Positions 48,555 through 59,523 are shown, counted from the stretch's first letter. The stretch: DNA of 64,000 bases from Heterostelium multicystogenum (GCA_003667245.1 RCNN01000221.1:1-64000); one strand, 5' to 3'. Translations and numbers: made by a program. Notes: generated by a model from the sequence alone, not told the origin.

Positions 48555-49500
48555 TTAGTTTTCGTAGACTGGTTGAACCATGTTCCACTCGGCAAATTCA
48601 TTCTCGTTGAACCACAACTTGATTTCGTGTTGAGCAGACTCTGGACCATCTGTTAAATCATAGTTAGTACCTCTGTTTGAATTCATTAGTTTTTGATATT
48701 GGTGAACTACATACCAGAACCGTGAACGATGTTACGACCGACCTCAATGCAAAGGTCTCCTCTGAGTGTTCCTGGTGTTGATTGAGCTGGGTCCTATATT
48801 GTAGTAATTAGATTTATTGTGTGTTAGAACAAATGACACCATTGTAGTTGGCAACAGAAAATTGATGTACTTACAGTTGCACCAATCAAAGTACGACCAC
48901 CCTTGATAACACCTTTACCTTCCCAAACCATCTGTACAGTTCATAGTAATGTAAGTAAGTACACTATAAGTCAATGTTAATAATACGATTAATATTACAT
49001 ACAGCTACGATGGCACCAGAGGAGAAGAACTTGACGAGACCATTGAAGAATGGCTTTGAGCTCAAGTCGGCATAGTGGAGCTCGGCTTGTTCCTTGGTTG
49101 GGTGCAAGATCTTGATGGCAACCAACTTGTATCCCTTTCTTTCGAATCTCTGGATAACCTCTCCAATCAAACCACGGGCAGTACCGTCTGGCTTGATGGC
49201 AATGAAGGTTCTTTCATTCTTTGTACCTGGGACACCTTGGAATGGGACCTAAGAGGGGGTAAGCTTTATCAATAAATGTAGTTGGAACAAAATGGTTATG
49301 ACGCTACATACTTTATCGGCACAGTTGGCAAGACCAAAAGCAGCGGCAGAGGTCAAAGCAACACCGGTAGCAGCATACTTCAAGAAACGAGCAGTGTTAG
49401 AAGTTTGTTGAGTGGAGAACTTTGAGGCAGTGGTGAAAGCTCTGGTGGCAGTGAAAGCAGCTGCAGTTCTTGGGATATATCTAGAGAATCTTGAAAACAT
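48555..49500 (-). CDS. ndkM: Nucleoside diphosphate kinase, mitochondrial
   Basis: Five exons (49500-49312, 49248-49003, 48931-48875, 48793-48715, 48649-48555) with introns of 63, 71, 81 and 65 bp sum to exactly 222 codons, with no frame error. The N-terminus ([20 protein letters not shown], basic and Ser/Thr-rich, then a hydrophobic [12 protein letters not shown]) is a mitochondrial presequence. The kinase core has [56 protein letters not shown] and the active-site [16 protein letters not shown] with the phosphorylated His. It transfers gamma-phosphate between NTPs and NDPs in the mitochondrion. Codons are rich in C-ending forms, as in the cathepsin gene, suggesting strong expression. This matches the Dictyostelium mitochondrial NDP kinase type. 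Confidence 0.95.
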
Positions 49501-49649
49501 TATTATACTTCTGAATATTAAATTAATCGAAATGAATCATGCCCTTTTGACAAAAAGACCTGTTTGAAACATCGGATTCTGATCATCAAATTTTGCATTT
49601 TGTAAAAACGTTACTTTATATAATATCACTGATAAATTATAATACTTAC

Positions 49650-49975
49650 CTACCAAGGTCTGAGATTTTCCATCATGGTTTGCTTTGGTTGAGGAGTAAC
49701 AATAACATTTTTTCTTTCTTATAATTAATTAATTATAAGAAAGAAAAAATCAGTAATAGTAAAATAGAAATTAATTTACTTACTATTGAATATCTTGAGT
49801 CTTATGAATTGAATCTGGTATATCTCTAATGAAAGTATTCACTCTTACCCGTATCCTTAAAACCCTTTGACTCTTGACAAATGTGAAGATAAGGTCTTTT
49901 TTTATTACTTATGGATTTTAATAAGTCATTCAATAAAAACGATCTCATGAGAGGTCCATTTTACTCGTTTGCCAT
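49650..49975 (-). CDS. Small gene of unknown function, two exons
   Basis: From ATG 49975 (MANE) the minus strand reads, after a frame interruption, NGPLMRSFLLNDLLKSISNK, RPYLHICQESKGFKDTG, then in another frame RVNTFIRDIPDSIHKTQDIQ. A GTAAGT donor near 49787 opens an AT-rich intron carrying a 44-bp palindrome; the next exon reads KNVIVTPQPKQTMMENLRPW with TAG at 49650. The total is about 90 residues, basic and without membrane segments. It lies 150 bp upstream of ndkM in the same direction. Family not recognised; small mitochondrial or ribosomal subunits can look like this. Two indels (near 49964 and 49848) are assumed. Confidence 0.5.
49707..49750. repeat. Perfect 44-bp palindrome
   Basis: ATTTTTTCTTTCTTATAATTAA and its exact reverse complement with no spacer (centre between 49728 and 49729). 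It lies in the proposed intron of the small gene at 49650-49975, spanning its 3' splice site region. Confidence 0.98.
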
Positions 49976-50126
49976 ATTAACAGTTTATTTTTTTTTTTTG
50001 TCATATAAAAACAACTTACATTCCTACAAATAGATCACAATCTGAAGAAAATGAACGTAAAATTAATATTTACTGTTCCGCTATTTATTGATATTGATAT
50101 TTATTAATATACTATTCATCACAAGA

Positions 50127-51140
50127 ATGTTCATATTCTCAATAAGTACTATTGAAGAGATCCTTCAGCAAGAGGATAAATGTTTCAAATCTGCATATTG
50201 GTTAGATAGAGATACTACTATTCAACTATACACCCGTTTATATTTTCATCAACAATCAACAGAGAAAAAACCGGTACCACTTCGCTACTTATTGATTTTC
50301 CTCCACTATTTGAAAGATTATCCAACAACCAAGCAACACTCATTGTTTTCGATTTAGATCAGAAAACAATCAACAAATATATGAAAATAACAATAAGCGC
50401 ACTTATTAGTTTAATTCAACAAAATCCTTGGGTATGCATTTATAATTGTTGTTCCTCAACTAGTATACTTTAATTTATGTATATTAATTCTCATCAACGA
50501 ATAGGATCCTTCAACAAGGTTTGATCAAGTCCCATTGGTTATTAATGAATTTCAGATTTACAGTGTTGTAGACACTTGTTTCTTTCCAATAAATAAACCA
50601 AAACACAACCAAGACTATTATTACAACTCCAAACACAAACAATGTGGTGTAAAATTAGAGGTAGCAGTAAATGTGAGCAATGGTTTAATACATTGGGTAT
50701 CTCAAGGTATGTCTTGATCATTCACAATTTATCTGATCATCAAAATATTAACAATAATACTTTTGTTAGAATTCTATGGAGGTTCTACTCGTGATATAAA
50801 TATTGCTAGAGAATCCGGAATTTTAAACCCAATCAAATTTAGACTTGAGGAGAATGAACGTATTCTTGGTGACAAGTCTTATAAGGATGAAGCGCAGACT
50901 TTTATAATACCGAAAAAAGTGCGGGATCAAGAGGAGCTAACACCAAATGAGCAAGTTATAGAGAGTATCAAAAAGAAAAACAGAGCAATAATAGAAAATC
51001 TATTTGATAGATTAAAGAAATCTCTAAGAATCCTAAGAGATGACTTCAGAGGCGATTTACAAGATTATCGTGAAATATTGCAAATTATATTTTTCATCGG
51101 TGACACACGCAATACACCACAGTACAGAATTCAAATTTGA
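50127..51140 (+). CDS. PIF/Harbinger-like DDE transposase 1
   Basis: The likely start is ATG 50127 (MFIFSISTIEEILQQEDKCF). A helical N-terminal region (LRYLLIFLHYLKDYPTTKQ) is typical of the HTH preceding DDE_Tnp_4 nucleases. One T is missing in the TTTTCGATT stretch near 50347; then FDLDQKTINKYMKITI follows. Introns of 73 bp (50432-50504) and 63 bp (50707-50769) join in phase; with the added T the total is exactly 293 codons. Catalytic acids are visible: Asp in YSVVDTCFFPINKP, Asp in ERILGDKSYKDEA and Glu in RAIIENLFDRLKKSL, with YYYNSKHKQCGVKLEV between. Retention of two introns and all three acidic residues argues for a young or functional gene. Confidence 0.8.
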
Positions 51141-51380
51141 AAAAATAACGGTTATTGTACAAACAATTTCGTTTGAATAAATCAAAATATTCAAAATTAA
51201 ATGAAATTTTCTTAAATTTTATATTTATTTATGTACATTTATGTACAGATTACTTTTTTTTTGTAAAGGTAATATTACATTTATCTATAGACATTTAACT
51301 ACTATAAAGCCTTTTACAACCAAATATAAATAAGGACCTTTTTTTTATTCTTATATTTTAAGATTTGTTGAAGATCTAAG

Positions 51381-53416
51381 ATGAATGATATTAAATGTGT
51401 ATTCTGTGATTCATATATTAAACAAATGTTATATATGTCTCATATATTTATCTGTCTATGCAGTTATTGTGATGATAATCGCATTCCAAGAATGTGCATA
51501 TGTATGGATTGCAACGGTCTTTGCCAACATCCTCAAAAAGCTCCTTATAACTTCACGCAACCCAAACCCTCATCCTTAACAGGATCAAATAGTATCCTCA
51601 ACAATACAGTTAGTCAGAGTACCAGAGTTGAAAACCAAGCAACAACAATAGCCTTCAGCGTCAACGCTAATAATTCCACTGCTTTGAACTCAATTGCAAC
51701 TCAAATAAGAGAAATTACAAAAGATACTCCTGCAGATATTGCCTCCAAACTATGTGGAAAGATGTGTGTCATATGTAATAGTAAGAAAGTGGGCACCACC
51801 AGGGTACCATTGATTAATGTCAAGAACAAGACTTTGTTATTTTGCAAGAAGCAATGTTTAAAATCAAGCGATACAATAAAAATTTTAGAATATTATTGTA
51901 ATCTAAGCCTAGAGACTCAAGTCCCGGAGGAAGATCTCCTACGATACGGATCAGACAATGAGAGTAACAGCCAAAGAATGTTTAATATGGTCCGAGAAGA
52001 AATGAACAGAGGTGAAGTTGACGACTGATGTAATGGTTTAAAAAGCTTAGAAACAGAATATGTTTGTGAAGCCCCAATAGAAAACTATAGAGATGGTATT
52101 TGGATTCGCAATAATGGTGGCTCAGTACCTTTTTGCAAGGCATCCCATCTTGTTAGATATCTGATCAAATACTTTGTATCTGGTAGAAAAGGAGCAAAGA
52201 AAAAAGATCAATCCAAGGGTCAAAAACAACTCAAGCGAGGAAAAGAAGCTAATAAATCGGACACACCAAACAAACAAAAGAGAACTGAATCACCTGGAGC
52301 AAGGAAATTAAGCCGTGCTGAAGCGGAAGATGAAGATGAAGAGGATGAAACTGGAGACTATGAAGAAGATGAAGATGAAGAGGATGAAGATGAAGATGAA
52401 GAAGTTGAGGATGAAGAAGTGGAAGAAGACCCTTCGCAAGATATACAACCATCTTCTACTCCACAAAAACCAACGAGATCAACAAGAGGAAGAAAGAAAA
52501 CTGAGTAATAATATGACCATATTCAAGGAATAAACATTTTTTAACCTATAATTATATTAGACCTGTTTATTATAGGTATGTCTTGAATCAAAAAGAAATA
52601 TATTTTCGAAGTCTGTTTGGTATTGAGAAGGATCACTTTAATGTAATTAAAGATATGTACTTGAAAGACCACCCAAAAGCTAAAAGTATAGATGAATGTT
52701 TAGTAATTGTACTATTACATATCCGACATTATCCTACAAATGGATTTATAGCATCCATCTTTCAAATCCCAGAATCTACACTAAGAGCAAGAATAGATAG
52801 ATTCCAATTAAATCTATATCAAATTATGAAAAAATTTATATCTATGGGAACTAGAGAGTTGAGATTGTCAGAATCATTGGACATTCCCTTTTTAAAGAAT
52901 TCTTGTTCATTAATATTAGATGGAACGGAACAACCTTGTGAATCAACTCAAGATACTCTGATAGAATCAGACCTTTACTCCACTAAAAAGAAACAGCATT
53001 CAATCAACATAATAGTCGGAATTTCGCCTAAATACAAAAGAGTACTTTACCTGTCTCAATCTTACCCTGGTTCTTTTAATGACAATCTCATATGTAGAAG
53101 TCTAGAGCCATACACGTGGCATCTGGAGGATGAATTGGTTATTGGAGATCAAGGTTTCAGTGGAATGGAAGATATGAATATTTTCACACTTCCGAAAGAT
53201 GGACACCAGGGGAGAGCCTTCTCATCGGTGAGAACACTTGTTGAAAATGCAATTAAAGATATTAAAATAATGGCTATATGTAGAGAGAAGCTCAGATATC
53301 CACCTTCAAATAGAAATGCACTTATTGAAAAACATCAAATGAACTACACTATTTCTGCTGCAATTCACAATAGATTTTTGATACCTGATCATAAGAAATG
53401 GTATCCTTCTCAATAA
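51381..53416 (+). CDS. PIF/Harbinger-like DDE transposase 2 with Cys-rich and acidic N-terminal region
   Basis: From ATG 51381 the frame starts with a Cys-rich segment (CVFCDSYIKQ, CLCSYCDDN, CICMDCNGLCQH), a Ser/Thr/Asn linker and a second Cys group (LCGKMCVICNSKKVG, FCKKQCLKSS). It hits one TGA at 52026, continues in the same frame (CNGLKSLETEYVCEAPIENY, DGIWIRNNGGSVPFCKASHL, YLIKYFVSGRKGAKKK) and a long Asp/Glu run to 52504. A 71-bp intron (52505-52575, GTAATA...TTATAG) joins exactly in phase to the transposase. There an HTH region (IFQIPESTLRARIDRFQ) precedes the DDE core: SLILDGTEQPCES, YSTKKKQHSINIIVGISP, SYPGSFNDNLICR, LVIGDQGFSGM and TLVENAIKDIK. It ends with TAA at 53414, 655 codons in all. 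The fusion is inferred from phase; the two halves could also be separate genes. Confidence 0.72.
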
Positions 53417-53906
53417 AGCCCAATATTAATACCTGAGTCCTGTGTATCATGTCAATACCATCAATTTATTACCAATATATTCATAAAAACCAAAATTATT
53501 AATTTGTACATGAATGTGTTGCGTTTATTTCGGAAACCTTACATTACAAAAATATCCTCTCAAAAAAAATGATGAATAAAAACATTTTCATATTTTGTGA
53601 TTGAACCCAATGCTTATATATCTCAAAGATAAATCGGAATACAATAGTTAGATCTATATTTCTATTTAGTTAACTCTACCTTTTGAGTGTTTAATTTCGA
53701 ATCGAACTTGTAGTGTTACAATCATTTGAAGGTGTAATACTCAAATAGAATAAAAATATTGATGAAACAATAATCATAATAGTTGCACAAGATATCAAGA
53801 AAGTAACAAAGTATACAAACAGTACTAGATAGCTTCTATTCAGTAGAATACTTTATTACTTTAGGGCTCATCGATTATAGAGGGCGAATGTATACATTGA
53901 ATTACT
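53417..53906. other. Intergenic, no gene seen
   Basis: AT-rich DNA downstream of the transposase; searched by eye for inverted repeats matching the 5' side of the cluster, none found. Confidence 0.4.
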
Positions 53907-54170
53907 TTAGGCATTCTTGACACAGTGTGAAGTTGGGCATTGTCCACCAGTAGTTTCGATGTGCTCGTCTGGTGCACAGTGAACTACTACACCAATTCTT
54001 GGACATGGGACACATTGTGGGATCTCACAACCTCCAACTTGGTGGTAAACGAGTCTGGTACCGATTTCACATACAGGAATGAAGAGTGGGCATTCTACGG
54101 CGGATGTACAACTGAAAATCAGTAAAAGAGCAACTAAAAAGAGTGCAATATTGCCAATGTTAATCTTCAT
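53907..54170 (-). CDS. Small secreted cysteine-rich protein
   Basis: An intact 87-codon frame. A strong signal peptide (ALFLVALLLIFSCTSA) is followed by about 62 residues with eight cysteines: VECPLFIPVCEIGTRLVY, GGCEIPQCVPCPRIGVVVHC, GGQCPTSHCVKNA. The repeated GGC/GGQC...P-x-C-x-x-C spacing suggests two related disulfide-bonded half-modules. No family recognised; dictyostelids secrete many such small Cys-rich peptides. It is not classed as a toxin: nothing in the sequence indicates that. Confidence 0.75.
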   Translation of the reverse strand: MKINIGNIALFLVALLLIFSCTSAVECPLFIPVCEIGTRLVYHQVGGCEIPQCVPCPRIGVVVHCAPDEHIETTGGQCPTSHCVKNA

Positions 54171-54576
54171 TTTCTAGTAATCTTATTTAATATTAACAGT
54201 AAATTGGTAAATTATTATTATTATTATTATTATTATTTGTTATTTTGGATAAATGAAATATCGATTGTTTAAATAACCATCCATTTATATAAACACACAT
54301 GTCATGTCGGTATTCATATAAATAACATCTTTAATGTTTTGTAAAGTATGAAAGGTATGATTCTCACTTTGATACCTTGTTTATGGGGGAGTTGGTCGAA
54401 AAACCCAAACTAAACCAAAAGACATTTATATTTCTGACTGATTCCAGCAAATCCAATCAATTTAGATTCATTTCAATTAAATGACTCATGACATATAAAA
54501 TACAACCATTACGTTTAGATGATTTAGAATTGGTTATTTGAAGATTAATCACAACAAGAAGTTTATTTAATTATAA
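54171..54576. other. Intergenic, no gene seen
   Basis: Promoter side of the Cys-rich gene and 3' flank of the Ulp1-like gene. It has a TTATTATTATTATT run near 54213-54240. Confidence 0.5.
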
Positions 54577-56069
54577 TTAGTTTTTGGCTTGAAGATTTAA
54601 TAGGTTAGCGAATTTACTTCTGAAATACTCGGCACTTCTCGGAACTTTGCTTTCTATTTTTTCGAGACATTTGTCTGCGATCCAAATGGGCTTGAATATT
54701 TGATTGGTCTTGACATTCTTTGCCATAGGATAGGTAACCAGGACATATCGTTTATCGTCGTCGTAGTCCAGCGGGAACAAGTTTTTCACAGGCAAACTTA
54801 TGATCGTACGGTTCAATTTTACTGATCCAGTTGCGGAATTTTCTCTCACTGGGCTGACCGTAATTCCTCTTGGCTTGGTCAATTTGATCCTTGTATTTTT
54901 GGATCAACTGTTTCATCATGTCTGCAATTAATAAATGGCCTTCAACACCATACTCTTGTTCTATTTTTTTTTTGCTGGAGAATTCGGTTATCATAAAAAC
55001 CAGAGAGGTATGGTCGTAATGTGGAACTAATTGTCGCAATTTGTGCCATTCCTTGATGACATTTTCGCCCAACTTGCTCATGATTTTATCTAGAGTTGGA
55101 TTGTAATTCTTTTCAACTTCCTGCTGATTCTCCTCACTCTTGTCTTCTTCGACCTCCTGTTTATAGTCTTCTTTCCTATCTTCTACGACTATCTCTCTTT
55201 TGACTATTGTATCGTCCTCATCCTCAGTCTCCTCATCCGCAGTCTCTTCATCCATATTGTCATCATTCTCGTCTTTCTCCAACGTATCTACATCAGTTAC
55301 TATCTTGGCAAAGTAATCATTGAATGGCTCGAATACACTTGGATTATATAATAGACCATGAATCCTCTTTTTGTATGTTGTCCATTTCATTGTATTAAAC
55401 TCCTTATAGTGAGTATGATAGTCAATTTTTAAATATCCTTGGTGTGGATATTTAGATACATGCTTGATTGCAGAGTTCAACCAAATCTCGAGTGACAACA
55501 GCGTGAATATACCAGAAGAAAATGGATTGGTATCATGGAACAATGTAATTTGTTGACTTTTCTCATTGATGGAGAAGTGTGATTTAATCGAATCGTCCAA
55601 ATCCTTATAGGTTGAATCAAGTTGTGAATCAATTATGAATGATCTTCGGGGATGATTACCATTAACCAAGACTACAACCAGTAACCAGTGGAAATCCCTG
55701 TAAGTTGGGACAAATACAATGTCGTATCTGCTATCTATTGATCTCTGGAAAGCTGCCAACTTTTGGGTACTAATGCCATCGTCCGAAAACATTGAAGGTA
55801 CCTGGATGATATATCCTAAGATTTTTTAAGAGGTGATGGTTCTCATCAGTGATATATTTTGATAGGAGTAACCGACTGAATATAGAAATGTGCCGTTCAT
55901 TAAGAGGTGCCTCTTTAGATAGAAGGTGGAAGTCTTTATAAGAAAATTCGTGATCTTCGACCTCATCCCAAAATGAATTCGTATTGATTCTTTCGACCAA
56001 TTGGGGCTCAACACAAGCCAATTTAGTAAGTTGATCTGATTGACCTTTATCCAGACTTCTTTTTAACAT
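54577..56069 (-). CDS. Ulp1-like (C48 fold) protein with Ser in place of catalytic Cys
   Basis: Segments in three frames read as one protein. They run from 56069: MLKRSLDKGQSDQLTKLACV, NSFWDEVEDHEFSYKDFHLL, HISIFSRLLLSKYI; then, after an indel in the AAAAAATC stretch near 55825, YIIQVPSMFSDDG, YDIVFVPTYRDFHWLLVVVL, SFIIDSQLDST, ITLFHDTNPFSSGIFTLLSL, a long acidic Glu/Asp linker and a helical C-terminal part. After another indel near 54760 the end is KRYVLVTYPMAKNVKTNQIF to 54577. The order HWLLVVV (His), IIDSQ (Asp), then D-T-N-P-F-S-S-G matches the SUMO-protease (Ulp1) H-D-Q/N-C catalytic layout, except that the Cys position of the usual D-C-G is Ser-Ser-Gly. If the reading is right it is inactive or altered. 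Kinship is inferred from motif order. Confidence 0.55.
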
Positions 56070-56284
56070 CTTGTATATTATTTAAAATATGTGAGGATAA
56101 AGTTAAGAAAGTAAATAGTAATTCACAGATCCTTTTCTGTCAAAATATTTAGGGAAACTTATTTCTGAAAAATCAGAATTGGCGCCAAATCCATCAAACC
56201 AACTTGGGGTGGACAAATTTGAAACAATAATAAAATAAATAGTCTTAGACTAATATATATCTTGTTTTGTATGGTTTTATTATA
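56070..56284. other. Short intergenic region
   Basis: 215 bp between the Ulp1-like gene start and the ABC transporter stop, both minus strand; no feature. Confidence 0.5.
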
Positions 56285-58596
56285 TTATTGTTGTTGTAGT
56301 TGTCTTTGAACCAAATTATAATATAATCCTTGCTTGGACATCAATTGTGAATGATTACCAAACTCCGCAACTTTTCCATTGGAAATGACGGCAATGGCAT
56401 CGGCATTCTGTACTGTAGAGAGACGATGTGCTATAACTATTGTTGTACGTCCTGCCATAAGATGGGTGAGTGCATCTTGCACCAATCCCTCACTTTCTGA
56501 ATCGAGTGCACTGGTGGCTTCATCGAGAATCAGAATTTTCGGGTTCTTAAGAATTGCTCTGGCAATGGCAATACGCTGCTTTTGTCCACCTGATAGTTGG
56601 ACACCCTTCTCACCAACCATTGTATTGTAGCCATTTGGGAATGACTCAATGAAGTTGTGTGCATTGGCTTGGCGGCAAGCAGATTCAATTTGCTCTGGTG
56701 TGGCGTTGGGACTTCCGTATCTAAGGTTATCGAGAATGCTTGTTGCAAACAGTGCTGGCTCCTGATTTACGATACCAATATTGCTTCTTAGCCAGTCAGC
56801 CGATAGTTGTGTGATTGGCACACCGTCGATGAGAATCTCACCTTCATTAACCTCATAGAAACGTTCAAGTAGAGCAGCCACGGTAGATTTTCCACCACCG
56901 GATTGTCCAGCCAGAGCGATAACTTGACCTGGCTTCACTGTGAGATTAAGCTTATTCAAGACCTGGATATGCTCTCTTGAAGGATAACGGAAACCAACAT
57001 TTACAAATTCAATTCTACCCTTGAGGTTTACAAGCTTAAAACCTGGGCGGCGAGGAATGAGCGTAGGACGATTCAACATCTCTGTAAACACGCGACATTC
57101 CACCGGATGCATTAGAGAGCTGTGTGAAGAGGATTGATAGTTGACTGAATGAGTTTTGCATGGACATGGTATGGAGTATGAAAGATGTCAATTGTCCTGA
57201 GCTTATTGTACCAGCAGATACCAAGGTTCCACCGTACCAAATAGACGAGCAAACTGACGGCATTCAATGCAAGGGAAGTTACTCCTTGGAATATACCAAT
57301 CTGGACACCTGCATCAGTTGCAAGGCTCAGCGATTCCTCTGAACGTTGTGCAAAGCGTGCAGCCTCTGTATCCTGACTGGCAAATGCGACGACTGTTCTG
57401 ATGTTGCTGAGAGCTTCTTGTGCCATTGCTGTGGTCTGGGCATTTGCTTGTTGGGCCTTAATGGAAAGGCGCTTCAAATGTGCTGCATAGAAAGTACCTA
57501 TTCCAACCATAGTTGGGAGGACCGTCAGCATTATCATGGAGAGATGCGACGATATGAGGAAGAGAGAAACAACACCACCCACAATTTGACCAGCTGACTT
57601 AACACCCAGTGTGACCGAGTGCTTGAGGGCAGAACGGACCAACTGTATATCAGCGGAAAGTCTATTCAAAAGATCTCCAGTGGAATTCTTGTCAAAAAAT
57701 GCAATCTCTTGCTCGAGCAAGTGAGCATATAGCATGTTTCTGAGATTAGTTGTATAACGTTCGCAAACAATTGAAATGAGTGTTGTTGAGATAAAGCTGA
57801 GTCCGGCCTGCAACAAGAGCACGGCAATTGCACGGACAGCTGGCTCTTTGAGGGATTCGCCACGCTTAGAGCAGTCCACCAGATTTCCAAATACTTTTGG
57901 CAGCTGAATGCCGACCCATGACGAAAGAAGGGCGGTCACAATGCCCAGAGACATCACCCAGATGTCTGAGCGAATCAATTTCCAGAAAATCTGATTGCTG
58001 GTCAGCTGTTTTTCCAGCTCTTGAACCACAATGTCGCTCTCGATATCGATTGGAATGACATCATCGACTTGATTGGCGTCCAGCACGACATGATCGACCA
58101 CTGCAGCATTTGCATCTTGGCAGTGGACCACATTCAAAAGTTGAGCATCACTTCCAAAATTAAAAATAAACAAACCACCTATACAAATCGATACAATTCC
58201 CAAACTTGAAATGACCATGTATGATTTTGATTTTCCTGTTCCATTGCTATTATTATTACCACTACTACTATTATTAGATTGATAGAATCTTCTTTGTTGT
58301 TGTTGTTGTAGCAGATTATTATTACAAATAAAGTTGAATTTAGTTGAGTTATGATTGTATTTATTATTGGTTTTATTGATGATATCTAATATCGATGTTA
58401 CATTGTTGTTGTTATTGCTATTTAGATTTACTAAATATTTATATCTATTATTAGATTGTAGGTGATCTGAGTTTATAATACATTTTCTACTCCTATTATT
58501 AATATTGCAGTTTAAAGATGATAATGATGATGATGTAAGCAATCTTTTTGTAGGCTGTGAAGTTACTTTTAAATATGATGATGTTGAATTTAACAT
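56285..58596 (-). CDS. Mitochondrial ABCB-type half-transporter (ABCB10/MDL1-like)
   Basis: An N-terminal presequence rich in Ser, Thr, Asn and Arg (from 58596, MLNSTSSYLKVTSQPTKRLL) with one lone hydrophobic helix is followed by the ABC transmembrane domain: WVMSLGIVTALLSSWVGIQL, ERYTTNLRNMLYAHLLEQEI, FFDKNSTGDLLNRLSADIQL, ALSNIRTVVAFASQDTEAAR. After indels near 57245 and 57110 the nucleotide-binding domain follows: FRYPSREHIQVL, Walker A GQSGGGKST, Q-loop VNQEPALF, signature VQLSGGQKQR, Walker B KILILDEATSALDSESE and switch AHRLST. It ends QRQLQQQ at 56285. One TMD plus one NBD is a half-transporter that would dimerise in the inner mitochondrial membrane; ABCB10/Mdl1 relatives export peptides or support heme metabolism. 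Exact paralogue unknown. Confidence 0.93.
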
Positions 58597-58820
58597 GTTA
58601 TAACATATGTTAATCGAAATACTATTATTATTTACAAATTTAGTATTTTGATCAGCTTAAATTATTAATAATGATCAAAGTGCTAATGTATGAATCGTCG
58701 ACTTTTCAGATTTGGAAATGAATCATTCAAGAAAATCTAAATAAAATTAGATTACTATTTTTTACAGATGTTGATTGATTGATCGATGTTATTACTGTAG
58801 ATTTCTATGTAGATGAAGCA
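58597..58820. other. Divergent promoter region, short
   Basis: 224 bp between the divergent ABC transporter and coiled-coil genes; AT-rich. Confidence 0.4.
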
Positions 58821-59523
58821 ATGGATGAAATATTAAGTTGTTTTCGATAGTTATAATGAACTAGAAAAGCAATGGGTCATATACAGAGATAAAGGTACAA
58901 AGCTAGCAAATACGCTTGTAAATAATCATTTGAAATTGATTTATTTCGATCTTACCGATTGGAATAACAATGTAATAAAGAACAATGTCATACTACAGAA
59001 TCAAATAAAGAACACAATGTACAAGTCAAATATTAAAACAATTTCAACTACTATTCAGTTGCTATTGTGAATTGGTATGTCCTATCATAATACCAAATCA
59101 ATGTAAATCATACACAATCTTCTACTAACATCAGTATTCATTCCAATGATTAATTGATTGATTGATTACTTTCATAATGATTTGTAGGAAGCAATAAAAG
59201 ATAAATTACAACAGAAACAAGAATCATTGAATAGTTTAGCATTAAAATATACTAATAATAAGAATAATAATAATATGATTTTAAGATTTAGTAAGTTTAA
59301 ATATTGGAATCAAGCAAGGTTCATGGTAGGCATTACTAACTAGCGGCTGGTTAATAAATGAAAAGTTAATTACTTTAAAGATATTGTAGATATGTATTGT
59401 AGGTCATTGGCGAATAAGAAAACCATTTTGGATACTCTGCTAAGCTGTGAAGATCGTGATCAATTGGTCACCTATGTTTCTACATGGCAAAATGATATTT
59501 CATATAAACAGAGAAAAATATAG
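58821..59523 (+). CDS. Cryptic spliced coiled-coil protein of unknown function
   Basis: ATG 58821 gives MDEILSCF; removing one T near 58853 continues DSYNELEKQWVIYRDKGTKL, ANTLVNNHLKLIYFDLTDW, NNNVIKNNVILQNQIKNTMY. An intron (GTATGTCC near 59073 to TTTGTAG at 59187) leads to EAIKDKLQQKQESLNSLALK, ILRFSKFKYWNQARFM. A second intron (GTAGGC near 59326 to ATTGTAG near 59389) leads to MYCRSLANKKTILDTLLSCE, DRDQLVTYVSTWQNDISYKQ and TAG at 59521. The product is about 180 residues, helical, Asn- and Lys-rich, with no signal peptide. Short coiled-coil subunits of trafficking or kinetochore complexes look like this, but I cannot assign a family. Phase at the first intron needs one more base correction. 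Confidence 0.55.

Larger units (their letters stand above)
50127..53416 (+). mobile_element. Cluster of two PIF/Harbinger-type (DDE_4) transposase genes
   Basis: Two distinct transposase genes follow each other in the same direction with only 240 bp between them. I could not find convincing terminal inverted repeats or target-site duplications, so the element borders are not defined; the limits given are those of the coding parts. Whether this is one composite element, two nested elements or two domesticated genes is open. Confidence 0.6.

Noticed and set aside
52315..52533. Lys/Met-rich 72-codon open frame
   Set aside because: Out-of-frame reading of the GAT/GAA acidic repeat; the acidic frame is continuous with the upstream Cys-rich region.
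50127..53416. Terminal inverted repeats for the transposase cluster, including the 44-bp palindrome as an element end
   Set aside because: No matching inverted copy was found downstream of 53416, so element borders are not claimed.
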